Shown here: positions 6,636 to 7,288 of the stretch, in pieces
Layout: the number at the start of each line of letters is the position of its first letter
Position numbering within the stretch: the first letter of the stretch is position 1
Assembly (NCBI GenBank): GCA_022615275.1
Contig: JAKEHA010000267.1
Span: 1 to 7,288 of the forward strand
Direction of reading: 5' to 3'
DNA: 7,288 nucleotides
Origin: Candidatus Latescibacterota bacterium
Lineage (GTDB): Bacteria; Krumholzibacteriota; Krumholzibacteriia; WVZY01; JAKEHA01
Notes under the pieces: model-generated
What the model was told of the DNA's origin: nothing
The model's input: only the letters and a program-made list of their open reading frames with translations
Database searches by the model: none
Translations under genes and position numbers: made by a program

Positions 6636-7177
6636 CGCGTGATCCCCTTTGCGGAAAGAATCTCCTTGAGCTGCGCTCGCGCGGTGAAGAGGCGCGACTT
6701 GACCGTCTTTTCGGGGATCGAGAGCACGTCCGCCATCTCCTCGTACGAGAAGTCGTGGAAGTGTCGCAGCACGATCACCATTTGATAGTCCATCGTCAGC
6801 CTCTCGATCGCGTCGATCATTTCGTCGCGCAGGACCTCGGCGCCGTGCGCCTGCTCCTGCGTGGCCGACAGGGCCGCGGTCACTCCGCTTTCGTATTCGT
6901 CGTGGCGCTTGGTCCGCTTGTTGAAATTGATCGATTCGTTGATGGCGATGCGATAGATCCAGCTAAAGAACTCGTGCGCCTCGTCGAACGATTCGAGCTT
7001 CTCGTACGCCTTGACGAACACCGTCTGGGCCACGTCGGCCGCGTCGTCCCGGTCCTTCAGCATGCGAAGCGCGAGGTTGTAGATCGGCTTCTCGTACTTC
7101 CGGACCAGGATCTCGAATGCCTTCTGGTTCCCGGAGAGGCACGCCCGGACCAATTCGGCGTCGGCGTGCTCTCTCAT
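6632..7177 (-). CDS. ECF-family RNA polymerase sigma factor (sigma-70 group 4, RpoE-like)
   Basis: This 181-residue protein has the normal ECF length. Region 2 spans about 20-90: FEILVRKYEKPIYNLALRML, the core-binding DDAADVAQTVFVKAYEKL, and FFSWIYRIAINESINFNKR in the -10 recognition part. A variable acidic linker follows (91-118). Region 4 spans about 120-175, with the helix-turn-helix in FSYEEMADVLSIPEKTVKSRL, which contacts the -35 element. Regions 1.2 and 3 are absent, as expected of ECF factors. It would direct RNA polymerase to a small regulon, probably including its own operon. The start codon has no good Shine-Dalgarno site and no alternative in-frame start nearby. The gene begins 46 bases after the STAS-like gene and overlaps the anti-sigma gene by four bases. 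Confidence 0.95.
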   Translation of the reverse strand: MREHADAELVRACLSGNQKAFEILVRKYEKPIYNLALRMLKDRDDAADVAQTVFVKAYEKLESFDEAHEFFSWIYRIAINESINFNKRTKRHDEYESGVTAALSATQEQAHGAEVLRDEMIDAIERLTMDYQMVIVLRHFHDFSYEEMADVLSIPEKTVKSRLFTARAQLKEILSAKGITR

Positions 7178-7205
7178 GGGAGACGTACACCCGGCCCGGG
7201 CGAAA

Positions 7206-7216
7206 AGTTGGTGCGA
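7206..7216 (-). promoter_or_regulatory. 11-base element shared by the sigma factor and dodecapeptide leaders
   Basis: The minus strand reads TCGCACCAACT here, 29 bases before the sigma factor start, and again at 5931-5941, 74 bases before the dodecapeptide gene. The CCAACT part resembles the AAC core of an ECF -35 box, so an autoregulatory promoter is possible. However, the sequences downstream do not share a -10 box at a fixed spacing: the nearest CGTC lies 19 bases on in one and 22 in the other. It remains a candidate only. Confidence 0.25.
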
Positions 7217-7223
7217 TCTTGGT

Positions 7224-7288
7224 TCATTCGATGGAGAAGACGTTGTCGAAGCCGGCGATGCGGAAGATTTCGCGAATGTGGCGGTTCA
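7224..7288 (-). CDS. C-terminal end of a STAS-domain (anti-sigma antagonist-like) protein, partial
   Basis: Only the last 20 full codons and the stop are inside the window. They read NRHIREIFRIAGFDNVFSIE. The pattern of an amphipathic helix, then G-[FL]-D-x-V-F-x-I and a quick end is the usual finish of STAS proteins such as SpoIIAA/RsbV. Those proteins bind kinases or anti-sigma factors in partner-switching pathways. The gene ends 46 bases before the sigma factor start on the same strand, so it is probably the first visible cistron of the operon. With so little sequence the assignment rests on the C-terminal pattern alone; the phosphorylatable serine lies outside the window and cannot be judged. 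Confidence 0.55.
   Translation of the reverse strand, partial: NRHIREIFRIAGFDNVFSIE

Noticed and set aside
7178..7223. ECF promoter with CAACTT and CGTCTC before the sigma factor gene
   Set aside because: The spacing of 19 bases is too long for an ECF promoter and the -10 would almost touch the ATG, leaving no leader.

Overview
The window looks like part of a GC-rich, Gram-negative-type (two-membrane) bacterial chromosome. The evidence is the high GC content, a protein that appears to end in an outer-membrane beta-barrel, and several secreted or membrane-anchored products. The mix of a zinc-finger-less ECF anti-sigma factor, a metalloprotease-propeller-barrel fusion and a TPR protein with a 'FYDQGLNYLESY'-type repeat suggests an uncultured lineage such as Candidatus Eisenbacteria, Gemmatimonadota or a relative. 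That placement is an inference from style, not from a marker gene. I see no rRNA, tRNA, CRISPR array, transposase or attachment site.

All genes lie on the minus strand, so transcription runs from high to low coordinates. The first unit holds the last 20 codons of a STAS-domain protein (edge of window), an ECF sigma factor (7177-6632), a single-pass anti-sigma factor overlapping it by ATGA (6635-5988), and, after a 130-base gap, a membrane-anchored protein made of 24 tandem dodecapeptides (5857-4733). The unit closes with a perfect 12-bp hairpin followed by a T tract (4698-4662). The second unit encodes a large exported HExxH metalloprotease with a propeller-like middle and a probable C-terminal beta-barrel (4616-1635). 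It overlaps by GTGA a PrsW-family intramembrane protease with an unusual C-terminal cytoplasmic domain (1638-631). A third gene, an exported TPR protein (594 to beyond base 1), follows after 36 bases that contain an exact TATAAT and a Shine-Dalgarno site, so it may have its own promoter.

The natural reading is an envelope-signalling locus. A membrane anti-sigma factor holds an ECF sigma factor, and a protease of the family that cleaves RsiW in Bacillus subtilis is encoded next door. The dodecapeptide protein is the best candidate for an output or sensor that the system carries with it. It is also the most unusual object here: its 24 units appear to be two copies of a 12-unit block, because the only two short units are exactly 12 units apart.
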